Positions 45,076 to 54,395 of a stretch of 64,000 nucleotides of DNA are shown piece by piece. The notes beneath the pieces were generated by a model. That model was not told the origin of the DNA. It worked only from the letters and a program-made list of their open reading frames with translations, and did no database searches. The position numbers and the translations under genes were made by a program. The stretch lies in the NCBI RefSeq assembly GCF_000588875.1, contig NZ_JEMV01000001.1:34709-98708 (forward strand). Reading direction: 5' to 3'. Source of the stretch: Sphingobium sp. Ant17 (lineage in GTDB: Bacteria; Pseudomonadota; Alphaproteobacteria; Sphingomonadales; Sphingomonadaceae). Position 1 is the first letter of the stretch, and every line of letters starts with the position of its first letter.

Positions 45076-46428
45076 AGCCACGCAGCCTGCGAGGATGGCG
45101 ACAGCCAACAGGAGTTGAAGGCCGCGCCGGAAGCGGTAGCCGTCGGTCACGAACAGGCTGACGACCAATATCGTGACGAGCAGCCCCCAGAAAGCCGCCA
45201 CCAGCGGCGCGCCATTGCCGACCCATTGACGCAGGACGAAGGTCAGCATCAGCGCGGCCGGGCTGCCCCAGACGATGGCGTCCCAGGCGCGGGTCAGGCG
45301 CGGATGATCAAGGCCGCGCCGTCGCCGCTTGGCGAGCCAGATGGAAGTGCCCGTCGCCGTCATCGCGCACAACGCCAGGCCGAACAGAGCATAGGCGATC
45401 TTGACCGGCAGGCCGCCATAATTACCGAAGTGGAGATTATAGGCCGATGCCGCCGCCTGCTGGCCCAGTGCGCCGTCGGACAGGCCCGCCTTGCCATGAT
45501 AACCGCCCCGCGCATCGAACATATAATATTCGCCGAAGATGAGCCGTTGGGGATGGAGGCCGACGACCTGCACATGCTGACCGGCGGTTAGTGGGTCATG
45601 CAGGATGAGGTAGCTTGGATGCACATCGGGATGATGGGCCTGCATATAGCGCATGGGGGCCGCCATGTCCGGGACGGGTGCGGACGCTTTGTCCGCTGCA
45701 GCCTCGCTGCCGAAGATCGGGGCGTAAACGGCTTCCAGATCGCCCTTGTAGAAACTGCCTGCCAGGCCATAGCCGGTGACGACCGCCAGCCCGATCATCG
45801 CGCCGGTAAGCGCGATCATGATCGTGAAGGGCAGCGTCCAGACACCCAGCCGGTTGTGCCAGTCGGCCAGCCCCACCCCGCCGTTACTGCGCGCGCGCAG
45901 GCGGAAGGCATCGCGGAAGATACGCGGATGCGCGACCACGCCGGTTATCGCCAGCGCCACGATCATGACGCCGAATATACCGACGAGGATCATGCCCAGC
46001 GTCGATGGCAGATGCAGCGTATAATGGAGCGACAGCAGATATTCGGACCAGGCATTTTCCTCGGGCATGGCGATGGTGCCATCGGAGGCGACATGGACCG
46101 CCTGATGATCGGTGGTGATCGTGGTGCGCGGCAGGTCTTGGGTCGGCAGATGGACGTAGAGATGCGTGGTGAGCGGCTTGCCCTTCTCGCTGGCCAGCAC
46201 GGTTTCCACCGCGCGTTGCACCGATTGGGGCGCGATGGTGCGCATTTCCGGCGCGGTCGGCTGCTCGATCCGCTGCCATTCGGCAAAGAAGACGACGATC
46301 GTACCGGTCAGGCAGATGAGATAGAGGAAGGCCCCCGCCAACAGGCCAATGGCGGCATGGGCAGACAGCGCATCGCGGACGGTCGCCTTGTCGAAACCTT
46401 TGGTGCCGACGCTTTCGCCGCTGCTCAT
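45062..46428 (-). CDS. PepSY-domain membrane protein (siderophore-iron reductase type), one frameshift at the end
   Basis: PepSY_TM protein of about 455 residues with four large membrane segments (AHAAIGLLAGAFLYLICLTG, LPSTLGMILVGIFGVMIVAL, FTIMIALTGAMIGLAVVTGY, LVAAFWGLLVTILVVSLFVT). Histidines at the membrane faces (LSLHYTLHLPS, LADWHNRLGVW) could ligand heme. Such proteins accompany siderophore receptors and are thought to reduce ferric iron in the periplasm. Its frame runs on antisense into the LysR gene; adding one base at about 45077 instead gives a short ILL tail and a TAA at 45062-45064. ATG 46428 overlaps the preceding stop (ATGA). Confidence 0.85.
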
Positions 46429-46994
46429 AACATTGTTCCCCACAAGATAGGCAGTCCGCCGACCAGAAGCGGCACGCCCAGCATCAGCCATTGGGTGCGC
46501 CGCCGCCTGGCCAGCAGCAGCAGGACGATCAGGACCGACCATAGCAAGGGCGTCAGAAAGAGGGTGGTGACATTGGCATTGGCCTCCCCGCCCCCATTGG
46601 CGGACATCCACAAGCGGATCGCCAAGGCTAAGGCGAGCGATGCGGCCAAGGCAAGCGGCACGGTGATCAGGAAGGTCAGCAGGCGGCGACCGATATAAGA
46701 CGGTTCGCCTGCGTCCGGCAGCATATGGGCGCGGCGCTGGGACGCGCGCACCTTATCGCGGGGGGCGGTCCAGCCAGCGACGGCGAGGCAGCCGAAGGCG
46801 CAGAGCATCATCGGCAACGACGCCACCGCCACGCCCCAGGCACCATGGCCGATCCCGCCTGCAACCAGGCCGAGGATCAGCACCCCCCAGGCAGCGCCCA
46901 GCAGCGGCACGGAACGTACGCGCAAACCCCAGGCGTGACGCAGCAGCAGCACCGCCGCCGCCGTCATCGCCGATCCTGCCCAGACCCACGCCAT
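46425..46994 (-). CDS. Small polytopic membrane protein in the siderophore-uptake operon
   Basis: Protein of 189 residues with five or six hydrophobic segments (AGSAMTAAAVLLLRHAWGL, LGAAWGVLILGLVAGGIGH, LLTFLITVPLALAASLALAL, TTLFLTPLLWSVLIVLLLLA). No catalytic motif is recognisable. It is coupled to both neighbours: its start overlaps the TBDR stop by one base (TGATG) and its stop overlaps the PepSY start (ATGA). Similar small membrane proteins (DUF3325 or DUF3649-like) lie between siderophore receptors and PepSY reductases, so a helper role in iron reduction is likely; I am not certain which family it belongs to. Confidence 0.75.
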   Translation of the reverse strand: MAWVWAGSAMTAAAVLLLRHAWGLRVRSVPLLGAAWGVLILGLVAGGIGHGAWGVAVASLPMMLCAFGCLAVAGWTAPRDKVRASQRRAHMLPDAGEPSYIGRRLLTFLITVPLALAASLALALAIRLWMSANGGGEANANVTTLFLTPLLWSVLIVLLLLARRRRTQWLMLGVPLLVGGLPILWGTML

Positions 46995-49102
46995 CAGAAG
47001 GCGTAGGTCAGCGTGCCGAAGACATTGCGGTCCGCCCCGATGAAGCAGTCACCGCGCGACAGGCAGGCGGCATAATGTTTCTTGTTGAACAGGTTGGTCG
47101 CATTGATCGACATGCGCCATTGCCGCCAGTTCACCTCCGCCATCGCATCGACCAGCGTATAGGACGGGGTGCGCACGGCACCGCCGGACCAGTTTTCGCC
47201 GACATAGCGCACGCCGGTGCCGAGCCGCAGCGACTTGTCTTCGTCCATGCGGAACGTCTTGGTGGCCCAGGCGGACGCGCCATATTTGGGCACATTGTCC
47301 AGTTGCCGCTCATCCTCATTTTCGTTCAGATAGGCTTTATTATAGCTGAAATTGGCGATGATCTCATAATCGCCGGGCAGCGTGCGGCGGCCTTCGAACT
47401 CGAACCCCTTCGATGTTGCCTTGCCCGCCTGGACTGAAACGGTGGGTGTCAGGTTGATGACCCGGTTGCTCTGTCGGATATGATAGGCGGTCGCGGTCAG
47501 CAGGGTGCGGTCGTCGGGGTGGAGTTTGACGCCGGCTTCATATTGGCGGCCGCGTTCGGGCTTCCACGGTGTGCCATCAATGGCCCCACCGGAAATGGGA
47601 TTGAAGGATTCGGTGTAGCTGAAAAAGGGTGAGACGCCCGTTACGACTTCAGCGATGATGCCCGCGCGGAAGGAGGTGGCCTTGGCCGTTTCCTTGGTCC
47701 GGCTGTTGGTCGCGGGATCGCGGCTCTTGGTGTCGACATGGTCGCGCCGTCCGCCCAGCACGATCGAGACGCGGTCCCACAAGCGGATCTGGTCCTGCAC
47801 ATAGAAGCCCAGCTGTGCCTGCGTCACATTGCTGTTGGTGCCATAGAGATAGCCAGCATCGCCCGGCTGCGGAATGCCGCCGCCATAGTCGGACAAGGAC
47901 GCATAATCGATATCGTAAATGTCGATCGTTTCGAATGCTGCGCCACCCAATTTGCGCACCCGGTTCCAGCTATAGTCGACGCCCGCCAGCAGGATATGTT
48001 CGATCGCATCGCCGGTGTTGAAGTCGATCCGCACATTATTGTCGGTCGAAAGGACATTGGTGTTGGCGTAGCTGCCATCGGCATAAAGACCGATCACCCG
48101 TTGCGCGGGATCGAGATAGGGGTTGGCCGGATTGCTGTAACTGTTGGGATAATGGGTGAAATAGGTGACATCGGTATCGATCACCCGCGCCTTGAGGTTC
48201 AGGCGGACATGGTCGTTGAAGCGATGTTCCAGCAGGGCCGTGCCCTGCAGGGTGCGGCCGTCATAGCGATCCCAGCCGGGCTTGCCGATGAAGGTGCTAT
48301 TGGGCAGTTGGCCATTGGGATTGGGCGCAAGCGTGCCGACGATCGGCAGGAACTGCGAAATCGAGCCGCCATCATCTTCCTGATATAGACCCAGCAGCGT
48401 CAGTTCGGTCTGTTCGCCCAGTTTGAAGCGCAGCGACGGGGCCAGCATCACGCGGTCGTCGGCGACATGATCGACCTGCGTATCGGCGTCCCGGACCCGC
48501 GCGACGAGCCGCGCAGCGACGCCGTCGGTCAGCGACCCCGTGACGTCGCCCAATATCTCCTTGCGATCGAACGAGCCGTAACGCACCGACATTTCGCCAT
48601 GCGTGTCATAATCGGGCCGCTTGGACACGGTGTTGATGAGGCCGCCGATCGAACCCGACCCGAACAGCACCGAAGCGGGACCGCGCACGACTTCGACCTG
48701 CGAGAAATTATAGGGGTCGGACCGGATGCCCGCATAATAGCTGAACAGGTCGCGCATGCCATCGCGGAACTGCAGCGGGGCAATGCCGCGAATGAAGGCC
48801 CCATCCTCGCGACCGTCCGCGCCATAAGGGTTGGCGACCACGCCTGACACATAGCGCAGCGTGTCGGCGATCGAGATCGCGCCCTGCGCCTGATAGGTTT
48901 CGGCGTTGATGATGCTGATCGGCTGGGGCGTTTCGATGAGGGGCACGTCGGTCTTGGTGCCCGCGCCGCTCGACTGGCCCGCAACCGCGGTGACCACAAT
49001 GCTGGACTGGTCCACAGCGTCGGCGGCGTCGGGCGCCTGCGCGAAGGAGGGCGTGGCGGTCATGGCCGTGCAGAGGCACAGCGCGAGCTTTGCAGCCTTC
49101 AT
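46994..49102 (-). CDS. TonB-dependent siderophore receptor (FhuE/FpvA type)
   Basis: Outer-membrane receptor of 702 residues. Signal peptide residues 1-21 (end TPSFAQA). There is no STN signalling domain. The plug carries VPLIETPQPISIINAETYQ, RGIAPLQFRDGM and the VRGPASVLFGSGSIGGLINT block typical of siderophore receptors. The barrel ends in NVFGTLTYAF, with a C-terminal Phe. AAAGGGATTTT precedes the ATG. A Fur-box-like palindrome lies 57-77 bases upstream, and the two downstream genes encode a membrane protein and a PepSY reductase, making a ferric-siderophore import module. The siderophore cannot be identified. Confidence 0.92.
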   Translation of the reverse strand: MKAAKLALCLCTAMTATPSFAQAPDAADAVDQSSIVVTAVAGQSSGAGTKTDVPLIETPQPISIINAETYQAQGAISIADTLRYVSGVVANPYGADGREDGAFIRGIAPLQFRDGMRDLFSYYAGIRSDPYNFSQVEVVRGPASVLFGSGSIGGLINTVSKRPDYDTHGEMSVRYGSFDRKEILGDVTGSLTDGVAARLVARVRDADTQVDHVADDRVMLAPSLRFKLGEQTELTLLGLYQEDDGGSISQFLPIVGTLAPNPNGQLPNSTFIGKPGWDRYDGRTLQGTALLEHRFNDHVRLNLKARVIDTDVTYFTHYPNSYSNPANPYLDPAQRVIGLYADGSYANTNVLSTDNNVRIDFNTGDAIEHILLAGVDYSWNRVRKLGGAAFETIDIYDIDYASLSDYGGGIPQPGDAGYLYGTNSNVTQAQLGFYVQDQIRLWDRVSIVLGGRRDHVDTKSRDPATNSRTKETAKATSFRAGIIAEVVTGVSPFFSYTESFNPISGGAIDGTPWKPERGRQYEAGVKLHPDDRTLLTATAYHIRQSNRVINLTPTVSVQAGKATSKGFEFEGRRTLPGDYEIIANFSYNKAYLNENEDERQLDNVPKYGASAWATKTFRMDEDKSLRLGTGVRYVGENWSGGAVRTPSYTLVDAMAEVNWRQWRMSINATNLFNKKHYAACLSRGDCFIGADRNVFGTLTYAF

Positions 49103-49158
49103 AAAATCCCTTTTATGGCAATAGCGGGCGTAGATTCACCCTGTCGGCGATCTACTAA

Positions 49159-49179
49159 TGCGAACCACTATCATTCGCA
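49159..49179. promoter_or_regulatory. Fur-box-like palindrome upstream of the siderophore receptor
   Basis: TGCGAA (49159-49164) and TTCGCA (49174-49179) flank a 9-base core. On the minus strand it reads GCGAATGATAGTGG in part, resembling alphaproteobacterial Fur sites containing AATGATA. It is positioned upstream of the receptor promoter. Confidence 0.55.
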
Positions 49180-49329
49180 ACCCACTTAGGCGGTTCATTC
49201 CGCTTTTTTGTTGCGGGTGCAAGCGCATGACCGGGCTGAATGCGGGGACCGGCTAACGCCTTTCGCGATGGGGATTAAGGCGGGACTGCATATGCGATAC
49301 GTCGGCTGGCAGCCCCGCAATGCCCCGCG

Positions 49330-50976
49330 CTATGCCGCTATGGCGACCTTGTCCGCTGTCATCAGTAACGCGAGCTGTCCTATCCTCTCATCCGCTTCGG
49401 CCGAGAGGAACGTGGTGAGGACATAGCGATCAGGCCGGATCAGGAGGATGCGGTCTTTCTGGCCGCCTGCCGCCTTGAGGATGATCGCATCACTATCGAT
49501 CACGGTTTCCATGTGGATGGACGGATGGTCGGCCACCCCTTCCGATTTGACGATCAGGATTTTGGGCTGGAGGCCAGCCAGCACGGCCCATCGCCCCGTA
49601 TCGAAGGTCGATGCCATCGCATCGCTGAAAAAGATCAGCGCGAAGCCTGCGCCCAAGGCCTCGTCCAGCAGCGCCTGGCGGCCATCCTGTCGCACTATCC
49701 GGGGTTGCGGCAATAATCGCCCGACCATCGTGCGACGAGCACCCAGGTGATCGGGCAGGATGAAACCCGCTTCGAACCGGGGCTTTGGCTTATACTTCAT
49801 CTGCGCGAAATAATCGCGGCAGGTGGGCCACAGGCCCATGACCCGAAAGGCCGTCTGCGTTGCGTAACCAACCGTGCGGTTGCGCGGCCCCATGATCCGC
49901 CCCATGCGCAGCGCCAGCTGGATCATCTCGCCAACATGGGCGCGCCGCTCGCTTTCATAGCTGTCGAGCAGCCGTGCGGGCGCGCGGCCGGCGCTGACCC
50001 AGGCGAGTTTCCACGCCAGATTATGAGCGTCGCGGATGCCGCTATTCATCCCCTGCCCGGCGAAGGGCGGGGTGAGATGGCAGGCATCCCCGGCCAGGAA
50101 GACCCGCCCGTTCGACCAGGTCGGGGCGAGGCGCGCGTGAAAGGTGTAGACGGTCTTGCGACAGATGCGGCTGTCGGGATGGGCACCATGCGACGCCAGC
50201 AGGGCTTGCACCGTCGCCTGGTCGACCATGGCTTCCGGGTTCTCGCCGGGCAGCAGCTTGAATTCGAAACGGCGCGTCAGATTGGGTCCGGGCAGCGCGA
50301 TGCAGGGCCGTCGCGTATCGCAAAAGACGATCGTCTCCTTGCTGGCAATCGGCGAATCTTCCAGATCGACGATCAGCCATTTTTCCTCGAACGTCTCGCC
50401 ATCCAGCGTCAGCCCCAGCGCCCCGCGCACGGGACTGCGCGCGCCATCGGCACCGACCAAATAGTCGCAACGGACGATCCGCTCGGCTCCGGTGGCATCT
50501 TCCAGCGTGACGACTACGCCCGTCGCATTCTGGTCGAAGCTGCGCATCGCCCAGCCGAACAGCGTGTCGACGCAGGCAGAGCCATCGAGCGTCTGGCGCA
50601 ATTGCGCTTCGAAGAGCGGCTGGCGAAAAGCGTTGCGGCGGGGATAGCCATAAGGCTCCTCGCGCGGTTCGACCTTCAGGAAAAGGCGGCCTGCGGGCGT
50701 ATAATATTCCGAGCCATAGCCAGCGACAATGCCGGGCAGCACCGCATCGATCGTGCCTGCCGCCTGCATCGTGCGCAGCGATTCATCGTCGATCGATACC
50801 GCCCGTGGTTCCTGGACAGTGGTGCTGTTGCGTTCCACCAAAAGCGCGCGGGTGCCGTAGCGGGACAGGAGATTGGCCAACGTCAGACCCGTCGGCCCGC
50901 CGCCGATCACTATGACAGGATAGTGATCGGCGGCCGGTGGCGCGGATGCGTTGGCCTGGGTGCAGGCGGCCGACAT
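49330..50976 (-). CDS. FAD-dependent aromatic hydroxylase (MhpA / PHBH-superfamily)
   Basis: Class A flavin monooxygenase of 548 residues, in the size range of 3-(3-hydroxyphenyl)propionate hydroxylases. The dinucleotide fold VIVIGGGPTGLTLANLLSRY lies at about residue 21, the DG motif YLVGADGARSPVRGALGL at about 180, and the GD motif VFLAGDACHLTPPFAGQGMN at about 315. A C-terminal thioredoxin-like domain follows (about 440-548). It would hydroxylate a phenolic ring with NAD(P)H and O2, making a catechol for the extradiol dioxygenase encoded two genes upstream. ATG 50976 is used; the longer frame runs antisense into the next gene. The substrate is unknown. Confidence 0.88.
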   Translation of the reverse strand: MSAACTQANASAPPAADHYPVIVIGGGPTGLTLANLLSRYGTRALLVERNSTTVQEPRAVSIDDESLRTMQAAGTIDAVLPGIVAGYGSEYYTPAGRLFLKVEPREEPYGYPRRNAFRQPLFEAQLRQTLDGSACVDTLFGWAMRSFDQNATGVVVTLEDATGAERIVRCDYLVGADGARSPVRGALGLTLDGETFEEKWLIVDLEDSPIASKETIVFCDTRRPCIALPGPNLTRRFEFKLLPGENPEAMVDQATVQALLASHGAHPDSRICRKTVYTFHARLAPTWSNGRVFLAGDACHLTPPFAGQGMNSGIRDAHNLAWKLAWVSAGRAPARLLDSYESERRAHVGEMIQLALRMGRIMGPRNRTVGYATQTAFRVMGLWPTCRDYFAQMKYKPKPRFEAGFILPDHLGARRTMVGRLLPQPRIVRQDGRQALLDEALGAGFALIFFSDAMASTFDTGRWAVLAGLQPKILIVKSEGVADHPSIHMETVIDSDAIILKAAGGQKDRILLIRPDRYVLTTFLSAEADERIGQLALLMTADKVAIAA

Positions 50977-50986
50977 AATTGCGTCC

Positions 50987-51835
50987 TTATGCTTCGGCCT
51001 GGACCGGATTGACGAGAAGCCCAACGCCCGGGATGTCGATTTCCACGACATCGCCCGCCTGCAACCAGGAAGGCGGCTGGCGCTTGGCGCCCACGCCCCC
51101 TGGCGTGCCGGTGACGATGACGTCGCCTGGCGACAGGGGCGTGAAGGTGGAGATGTAGGCAATGAGCCGGGGGATCGGGAAAATCATGTCGGCGGTGGGC
51201 TGCGACTGGACGACGGTGCCGTTGACGCGCGTGGTGACCGACAATGTGGACGGGTCGGGAATCTCATCCGCGGTGACGAGCCAGGGGCCAAAGCTGCCGG
51301 TATCGGGGAAATTCTTGCCCGGCGTGAATTGCGCCGTATGCCATTGCCAATCGCGCACGGACGCATCGTTATAGCAGCTATAGCCAGCCACATGCTCCAG
51401 GGCATCGGCTTCGGCGATGGCCCGTCCGCCCTTACCGATCACGATCGCCAGTTCGCCTTCATAATCAAGCATGGTGGAGACGGTGGGCAGGATGATCGGC
51501 TGGCCATGTCCGGTCTGGCTGTCGGCAAAGCGCGTGAAAATGGACGGGTAGCTGGTCTTGTCGCGACCGGTTTCGAGCCGGTGGGTCTCATAATTATGGC
51601 CGACGCAAAAAATCTTGCCGGGATTGCCGATGACGGGCGCCAGCGTCACGGCCGCCAGCGGCAGTCGCGCAGCCGTCGCCATCGCGGACCGAACGGCATC
51701 CAGCGCATCGGCCGCGATCACGGATTTGAGATCAGGAAACTGCCCGCGCAGCATATCGCCTGCATCGATCACTTCGGTGCCGTCGATCACGCCATAGCTT
51801 GCGCGGCCATCGAGAAGAAAACTCGCCAACTTCAT
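50987..51835 (-). CDS. Fumarylacetoacetate-hydrolase family protein (ring-cleavage product hydrolase or isomerase)
   Basis: FAH-family enzyme of 282 residues. The substrate and metal elements GKIFCVGHNYETHRLETGR, LDYEGELAIVIGKGGRAI (metal Glu pair), NDASVRDWQWHTAQFTPGKN, and VIVTGTPGGVGAKR are all present. Family members hydrolyse or decarboxylate products of aromatic ring cleavage or act as acylpyruvases. The gene lies 10 bases upstream of the hydroxylase gene and 26 bases after the extradiol dioxygenase gene, so it most likely handles the product of meta-cleavage in this operon. The specific reaction is inferred. Confidence 0.88.
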   Translation of the reverse strand: MKLASFLLDGRASYGVIDGTEVIDAGDMLRGQFPDLKSVIAADALDAVRSAMATAARLPLAAVTLAPVIGNPGKIFCVGHNYETHRLETGRDKTSYPSIFTRFADSQTGHGQPIILPTVSTMLDYEGELAIVIGKGGRAIAEADALEHVAGYSCYNDASVRDWQWHTAQFTPGKNFPDTGSFGPWLVTADEIPDPSTLSVTTRVNGTVVQSQPTADMIFPIPRLIAYISTFTPLSPGDVIVTGTPGGVGAKRQPPSWLQAGDVVEIDIPGVGLLVNPVQAEA

Positions 51836-51861
51836 CTATATTCTCCGTCTATAGGATGGGA

Positions 51862-52719
51862 TCAGCTGCGCAGCAGCCCCTGCCCCCAACTGTTGAGCGT
51901 TCGCTGTTCATGCGGCCATCGGCCTGCGGGCCGCTGGTGATCGACGATCTCCAGTTCCGCCGAAATCTCGACCCAATTGCCATCGGGGTCATGCACGAAC
52001 AGGAAGAGATTATTGCCCGGCCCATGGCGACCTGGCCCCCATTGGATGGGGATATGTTCCGACGCCATATGATCGCCCCAGTCGCGGATCATGTTCCAGT
52101 CGGTGGTTTCGTAGCAATGATGGTCCAGCCGATCCTCGGCCGCCTTGAACACCGCGAAGCTGTGATGCTCCTGACTGCATCGCAGGAAGGATGTGCGGAT
52201 GCCCCCTTCCCCATCCACCACATCGTCCGACAGGGTGAAGCCAAGAGCATCGACAAAGAAGCGCACGATCTTCGCCGGATCCCGGCTGGCGACCACGACA
52301 TGCTGCAGCCGGGCGGGCAAGGCCTGCATCCTTTGCGATCGATCGCGCGCGATGCCGAAGACGAACCGATTACCGTCGGGATCGACCGTCTCGATCGCGT
52401 CGGTCAGAAGATCCGTCACAACCGGGCGATGGCTGAACCCTGCTCGTTCGATGCGGGCAGCGAGCCGGTCGCGTTCCGCGACATTGGGCACAGCAAAACC
52501 CGCGCGCATCAGCGTCTTGGGTGCGCCGGGCACGAAGATCAGATGCCGATCAGGCCCGCTCGCGATGATCGCGTCGTTCGTGTGCCGCACCTCATATCCC
52601 ATCGCCCGCTCATAGAATTGGGCCGTTGCAAGGGGGTCCGGGCTCGCCAGTTCCAGATAATGGAGGCGCGCTACCAATGTGTCGAGGGGACGGCCCCATC
52701 GCGTGTGGGCAGAAGACAT
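51862..52719 (-). CDS. Type I extradiol (catechol meta-cleavage) dioxygenase
   Basis: Two-domain vicinal-oxygen-chelate enzyme of 285 residues. The C-terminal catalytic domain shows the 2-His-1-Glu iron site: His140 (ARLQHVVVASRDP), His200 or 201 (RLDHHCYETTDW) and Glu251 (GNWVEISAELE). Spacing matches BphC-type enzymes. The N-terminal domain (LHYLELASPDPLATAQFYER) is the duplicated non-catalytic half. ATG 52719 lies shortly after GGGAGCC. It is the first gene of the minus-strand operon and divergent from the stilbene-type dioxygenase. The catechol substrate is unknown; it may be a catechol derived from stilbenoid or lignin fragments. Confidence 0.87.
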   Translation of the reverse strand: MSSAHTRWGRPLDTLVARLHYLELASPDPLATAQFYERAMGYEVRHTNDAIIASGPDRHLIFVPGAPKTLMRAGFAVPNVAERDRLAARIERAGFSHRPVVTDLLTDAIETVDPDGNRFVFGIARDRSQRMQALPARLQHVVVASRDPAKIVRFFVDALGFTLSDDVVDGEGGIRTSFLRCSQEHHSFAVFKAAEDRLDHHCYETTDWNMIRDWGDHMASEHIPIQWGPGRHGPGNNLFLFVHDPDGNWVEISAELEIVDHQRPAGRWPHEQRTLNSWGQGLLRS

Positions 52720-52769
52720 GCCAGGCTCCCGGGAAAGTGAAACGACCAAGGTTGCCGTTTTGATAGCAA

Positions 52770-52790
52770 AATTCCTACATATCAGGAATT
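52770..52790. promoter_or_regulatory. Palindrome 1 in the divergent aromatic promoter
   Basis: AATTCCT (52770-52776), a 7-base spacer and AGGAATT (52784-52790) form a perfect 21-bp palindrome between the extradiol operon and the lignostilbene-type gene. It is likely a repressor operator; no regulator gene is adjacent. Confidence 0.5.
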
Positions 52791-52799
52791 ATGTTGTCA

Positions 52800-52816
52800 A
52801 TCATGTTTTCCATGAT
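52800..52816. promoter_or_regulatory. Palindrome 2 in the divergent aromatic promoter
   Basis: ATCATG-TTTTC-CATGAT forms a perfect 17-bp palindrome, 9 bases from palindrome 1 in the same 180-base divergent region. A second regulator or a cooperative site is possible. Confidence 0.45.
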
Positions 52817-52899
52817 GTATGCCGCGCCATCGGATCGGCTTCTTAATTCGGCGATGACGGTGCCGCCCCAGATGCGGCAAAGGACAATTGGAGAGAGTG

Positions 52900-54363
52900 A
52901 TGACAGTCAGATTTCCTGCCACGCCAGACTTTACGGGTGCGCTTTATACGCCCTCACGCTTCGAAGGGTCGGTCATCGACCTGGAGATCGAAGGCGAGGT
53001 TCCCGCGGCGCTGGAAGGCAGTTTCGTTCAGGTTGCCCCGGACCCGGCCTATCCCCCGATGCTGGGCGATGACATCTTCTTCAATGGCGATGGCGTGGTC
53101 ACGGCCTTCCGCTTTGCCGACGGCCATGTCGATCTACACCGACGCTATGTCGCGACCGATCGCCTGATCGCCCAACGCGCGGCGCGGCGGTCGCTCCATG
53201 GCCTCTACCGCAATCCGTTCACGAACGATCCGTCCGTCGCCGGGACGAGCGGCAGCACGGCCAATACCAATGTGATCGCCTTTGGCGGCGTCCTGCTGGC
53301 GCTTAAGGAAGACAGCCTTCCCTTTGCCATGAACCCCGACACGCTGGAGACGATCGGCGAATGGGATTTTGCAGGGCAAATCGGCAACCGGCCTTTCACC
53401 GCCCATCCGAAATTCGATCCCGCCGACGGCAGCCTGCTCGCCTTTGGCTATGAAGCGCGCGGCATCGCCACGCGTGACATCGTCTATTATGAATTTTCCG
53501 CTGACGGCGACAAGCGGCGCGAGATATGGGTCGAAGCCCCCTATTGCGGGATGATCCACGATTTTGCGGTAACGCCCCATTTCGTCATTTTCCCGCTTCT
53601 CCCTGCGACGGCGGATCATGCCAGGATCGCCGCTGGCGGGCGGCATTTCGAATGGCAGCCCGACCTTGGCTTTCAATTCGGCGTGATGCGCCGCGATGGC
53701 GACGGCAGCGACATAAAATGGTTTACCGGCCCCAATTGTTTTCAGGCGCATGTCCTCAACGCCTATGAGGAGGGCGACACGATCCATCTCGACATGCCAA
53801 GCGCGAGCGGCAATGTCTTCGCCTTCTTCCCCGACGCCAATGGCAGTTCGCCGCCGCCCCATAGGCTTGCGTTCGAACTGACGCGCTGGACGTTCGATCT
53901 CCTCGCGAACAATTCGGAGGCGACCCGCACGACGCTATTTGACGAACCCTGCGAATTTCCGCGCTGCGACGATCGCGTGGTGGGCCTCGCCTATCGTCAC
54001 GCGATCATGCTGGGGTGCGACATGCGCCTTTATGCCATGGATCGGCTGGGGCCACCGCCATGGCAATTCTTCAATCAGATCGTCCATCTGAATGTCGCCA
54101 CCGGACAATCGGAACGCTGGTGCGGCGGCGACGCCGAATGTTTCCAGGAACCAACTTTCGTGCCGCGCAGCGCGACCGCACCGGAAGGCGACGGCTTCAT
54201 CCTGTCCCTGCTCAATCACCTCGAAACCCAGACGACCGAACTCGTCATCCTGGATACGCAAAAGGTTGGCGACGGCCCCGTCGCCCGAATCAAACTGCCT
54301 GTCAGATTGCGCATGAGCCTGCATGGCAATTGGGTTGCAGCGGCGGCCACAGACCCCAAGTGA
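52900..54363 (+). CDS. Carotenoid-cleavage-oxygenase-family stilbene (lignostilbene) dioxygenase
   Basis: Iron(II) dioxygenase of 487 residues. All four iron-binding histidines are present: His169 (TAHPKF), His220 (MIHDF), His284 (QAHVLNAYE) and His475 (SLHGNW). Their spacing is almost that of the bacterial stilbene-cleaving enzymes LsdA and NOV1. Tyr103 (HGLYRNP) and Lys136 (LALKEDSLP) correspond to the pair that holds the phenolic hydroxyl in those enzymes, which separates them from true carotenoid cleavers. It would split the central double bond of a 4-hydroxystilbene to two aldehydes. ATG 52900 has GGAGAG close upstream. The ALDH gene follows. Confidence 0.88.
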   Translation: MTVRFPATPDFTGALYTPSRFEGSVIDLEIEGEVPAALEGSFVQVAPDPAYPPMLGDDIFFNGDGVVTAFRFADGHVDLHRRYVATDRLIAQRAARRSLHGLYRNPFTNDPSVAGTSGSTANTNVIAFGGVLLALKEDSLPFAMNPDTLETIGEWDFAGQIGNRPFTAHPKFDPADGSLLAFGYEARGIATRDIVYYEFSADGDKRREIWVEAPYCGMIHDFAVTPHFVIFPLLPATADHARIAAGGRHFEWQPDLGFQFGVMRRDGDGSDIKWFTGPNCFQAHVLNAYEEGDTIHLDMPSASGNVFAFFPDANGSSPPPHRLAFELTRWTFDLLANNSEATRTTLFDEPCEFPRCDDRVVGLAYRHAIMLGCDMRLYAMDRLGPPPWQFFNQIVHLNVATGQSERWCGGDAECFQEPTFVPRSATAPEGDGFILSLLNHLETQTTELVILDTQKVGDGPVARIKLPVRLRMSLHGNWVAAAATDPK

Positions 54364-54395
54364 CAGTTTCTATTCCCCTTCTCGAAGGACATATG

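Noticed and set aside
49747..51012. 421-codon plus-strand frame
   Set aside because: Opposite the flavin hydroxylase gene, which carries FAD motifs; no independent support.
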